Program-made: the position numbers and the translations under genes
In this document: positions 63,545 through 64,000 of the stretch, one piece after another
How positions within the stretch are numbered: position 1 is the first letter of the stretch
Layout: every line of letters begins with the position of its first letter
NCBI RefSeq assembly: GCF_016126015.1
Contig: NZ_JAEFDB010000001.1
Location: forward strand, 62,001 to 126,000
DNA from: Capnocytophaga periodontitidis
GTDB lineage: Bacteria; Bacteroidota; Bacteroidia; Flavobacteriales; Flavobacteriaceae
DNA: 64,000 nucleotides
Direction: 5' to 3'
Notes under the pieces: generated by a model
Databases searched by the model: none
Told to the model about the DNA's origin: nothing
The model's input: only the letters and a program-made list of their open reading frames with translations

Positions 63545-64000
63545 ATGGCAAGACCTGCAACGAAACAAGATTTAGAGTTTTTAGCTAAAGAAAATTACCA
63601 AAAGTTACTTTCTTTGATAGAAACACTACCTGAGGGGCAGCGAGAAGACCCCTTTCCAGAAGGTACAATGAATAGAAATATTCGCGATGTTATAGGACAC
63701 TTGTATCATTGGCATTTATTATTCCTAAATTGGTATGAGGTAGGAATGCGAGGTGAAAAACCTAAAATACCCAAAGAGGGTTATACTTTTTCTGACACTC
63801 CTAAACTCAACCGAGAAATATGGGAGCAATGTCAAAAAGTATCACTTGCTGAGATACTCTCACTTTTTGAAGCTTCTCATAATAAAGTGTTCCAACTTAT
63901 ACAGAAACACTCAGATGAAGAGCTTTTTACCAAAAAGAAGTATCATTGGACGGGTACGACCTCACTCGGCTCTTACTTAGTTTCATCGACGTCAAGCCAT
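63545..64000 (+). CDS. ClbS/DfsB-family four-helix protein (runs off the window end)
   Basis: From an ATG at 63545, three bases after the previous stop, the frame stays open for 152 codons to the window edge. MARPATKQDLEFLAKENYQKL, MNRNIRDVIGHLYHWHLLFLNWYEVG and the helix ending WTGTTSLGSYLVSSTSS match the ClbS/DfsB family of DinB-like four-helix bundles. ClbS in E. coli hydrolyses the colibactin cyclopropane for self-protection; most family members have no known substrate. Only the last 15-25 residues should be missing. Confidence 0.82.
   Translation, partial: MARPATKQDLEFLAKENYQKLLSLIETLPEGQREDPFPEGTMNRNIRDVIGHLYHWHLLFLNWYEVGMRGEKPKIPKEGYTFSDTPKLNREIWEQCQKVSLAEILSLFEASHNKVFQLIQKHSDEELFTKKKYHWTGTTSLGSYLVSSTSSH

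Overview
The window is a 64 kb stretch of an A+T-rich chromosome from the Bacteroidota, class Flavobacteriia, most likely Capnocytophaga or a close relative. The evidence is consistent. Many genes are preceded by the Bacteroidota -7 box TAnnTTTG, and Shine-Dalgarno sequences are generally weak. There are genes for a type IX secretion lipoprotein (PorW/SprE), Bat aerotolerance proteins, a zinc-free type B L31, DUF4290 and DUF4295 proteins, a Na+-translocating NADH:quinone reductase subunit and QueH. There is also a gene pair that fits synthesis of the sulfonolipid capnine, a lipid named after Capnocytophaga. The genus is an inference from gene content; no 16S rRNA gene is present.

Layout. 1-2440 (minus strand): the end of a bat cluster (batB, batC, start of batD). 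2441-3170: gene remnants, tRNA-Gly(CCC) and a terminator. 3170-9000: a YD-repeat secreted protein, carB, and a solitary DUF262/DUF1524 (GmrSD-like) gene. 9290-12563: an SPFH protein and porW. 12899-15456: xerC, hpf and an OmpA-family porin. 15621-20242: a hybrid histidine kinase, a nucleoside phosphorylase and two uncharacterised proteins. 20311-22609: a PLP-dependent synthase and an acyltransferase, the putative capnine pair. 22756-24726: a polyprenol-phosphate mannosyltransferase-like enzyme, a DagK-like kinase and an EamA transporter.

24768-28923 (minus): patB, a toxin-antitoxin pair whose PIN toxin is frameshifted, and murA-DUF4290-DUF493. 29215-33062: rpmE2 and sbcC. 33059-39965 (minus): glutaminyl cyclase, an unusual TruB-TonB fusion, queH, a GNAT gene, pyrF, a small protein, a sirtuin, a DUF1444 gene and an HU gene. 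40166-46979: nusB, yajC, a PAS protein, ankyrin and DUF2271 proteins, a TolC-family protein, a lipocalin-like protein and a membrane protein. 47206-51937: clpB and dnaK, which share an unusual promoter module.

52259-56889 is a complete QatABCD anti-phage cassette, followed by a decayed AlbA_2/winged-helix gene. 57927-64000: a PH/SHOCT protein, rpmB-rpmG-DUF4295-ftsY, nqrA, a SUFU-domain protein, a membrane protein and the start of a ClbS/DfsB-family gene.

The observations most worth pursuing are these. (1) clpB and dnaK share an inverted repeat CTGWCA-N3-TGTCAG placed 12-13 bases before a sigma-54-like TTGGCA-N7/8-TTG element. (2) A TruB-TonB fusion has a topologically consistent membrane anchor. 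(3) The putative cysteate synthase and cysteate acyltransferase genes are adjacent. (4) The Qat island sits beside a degraded second gene. (5) A PIN toxin is interrupted by one extra base in an A6 run.
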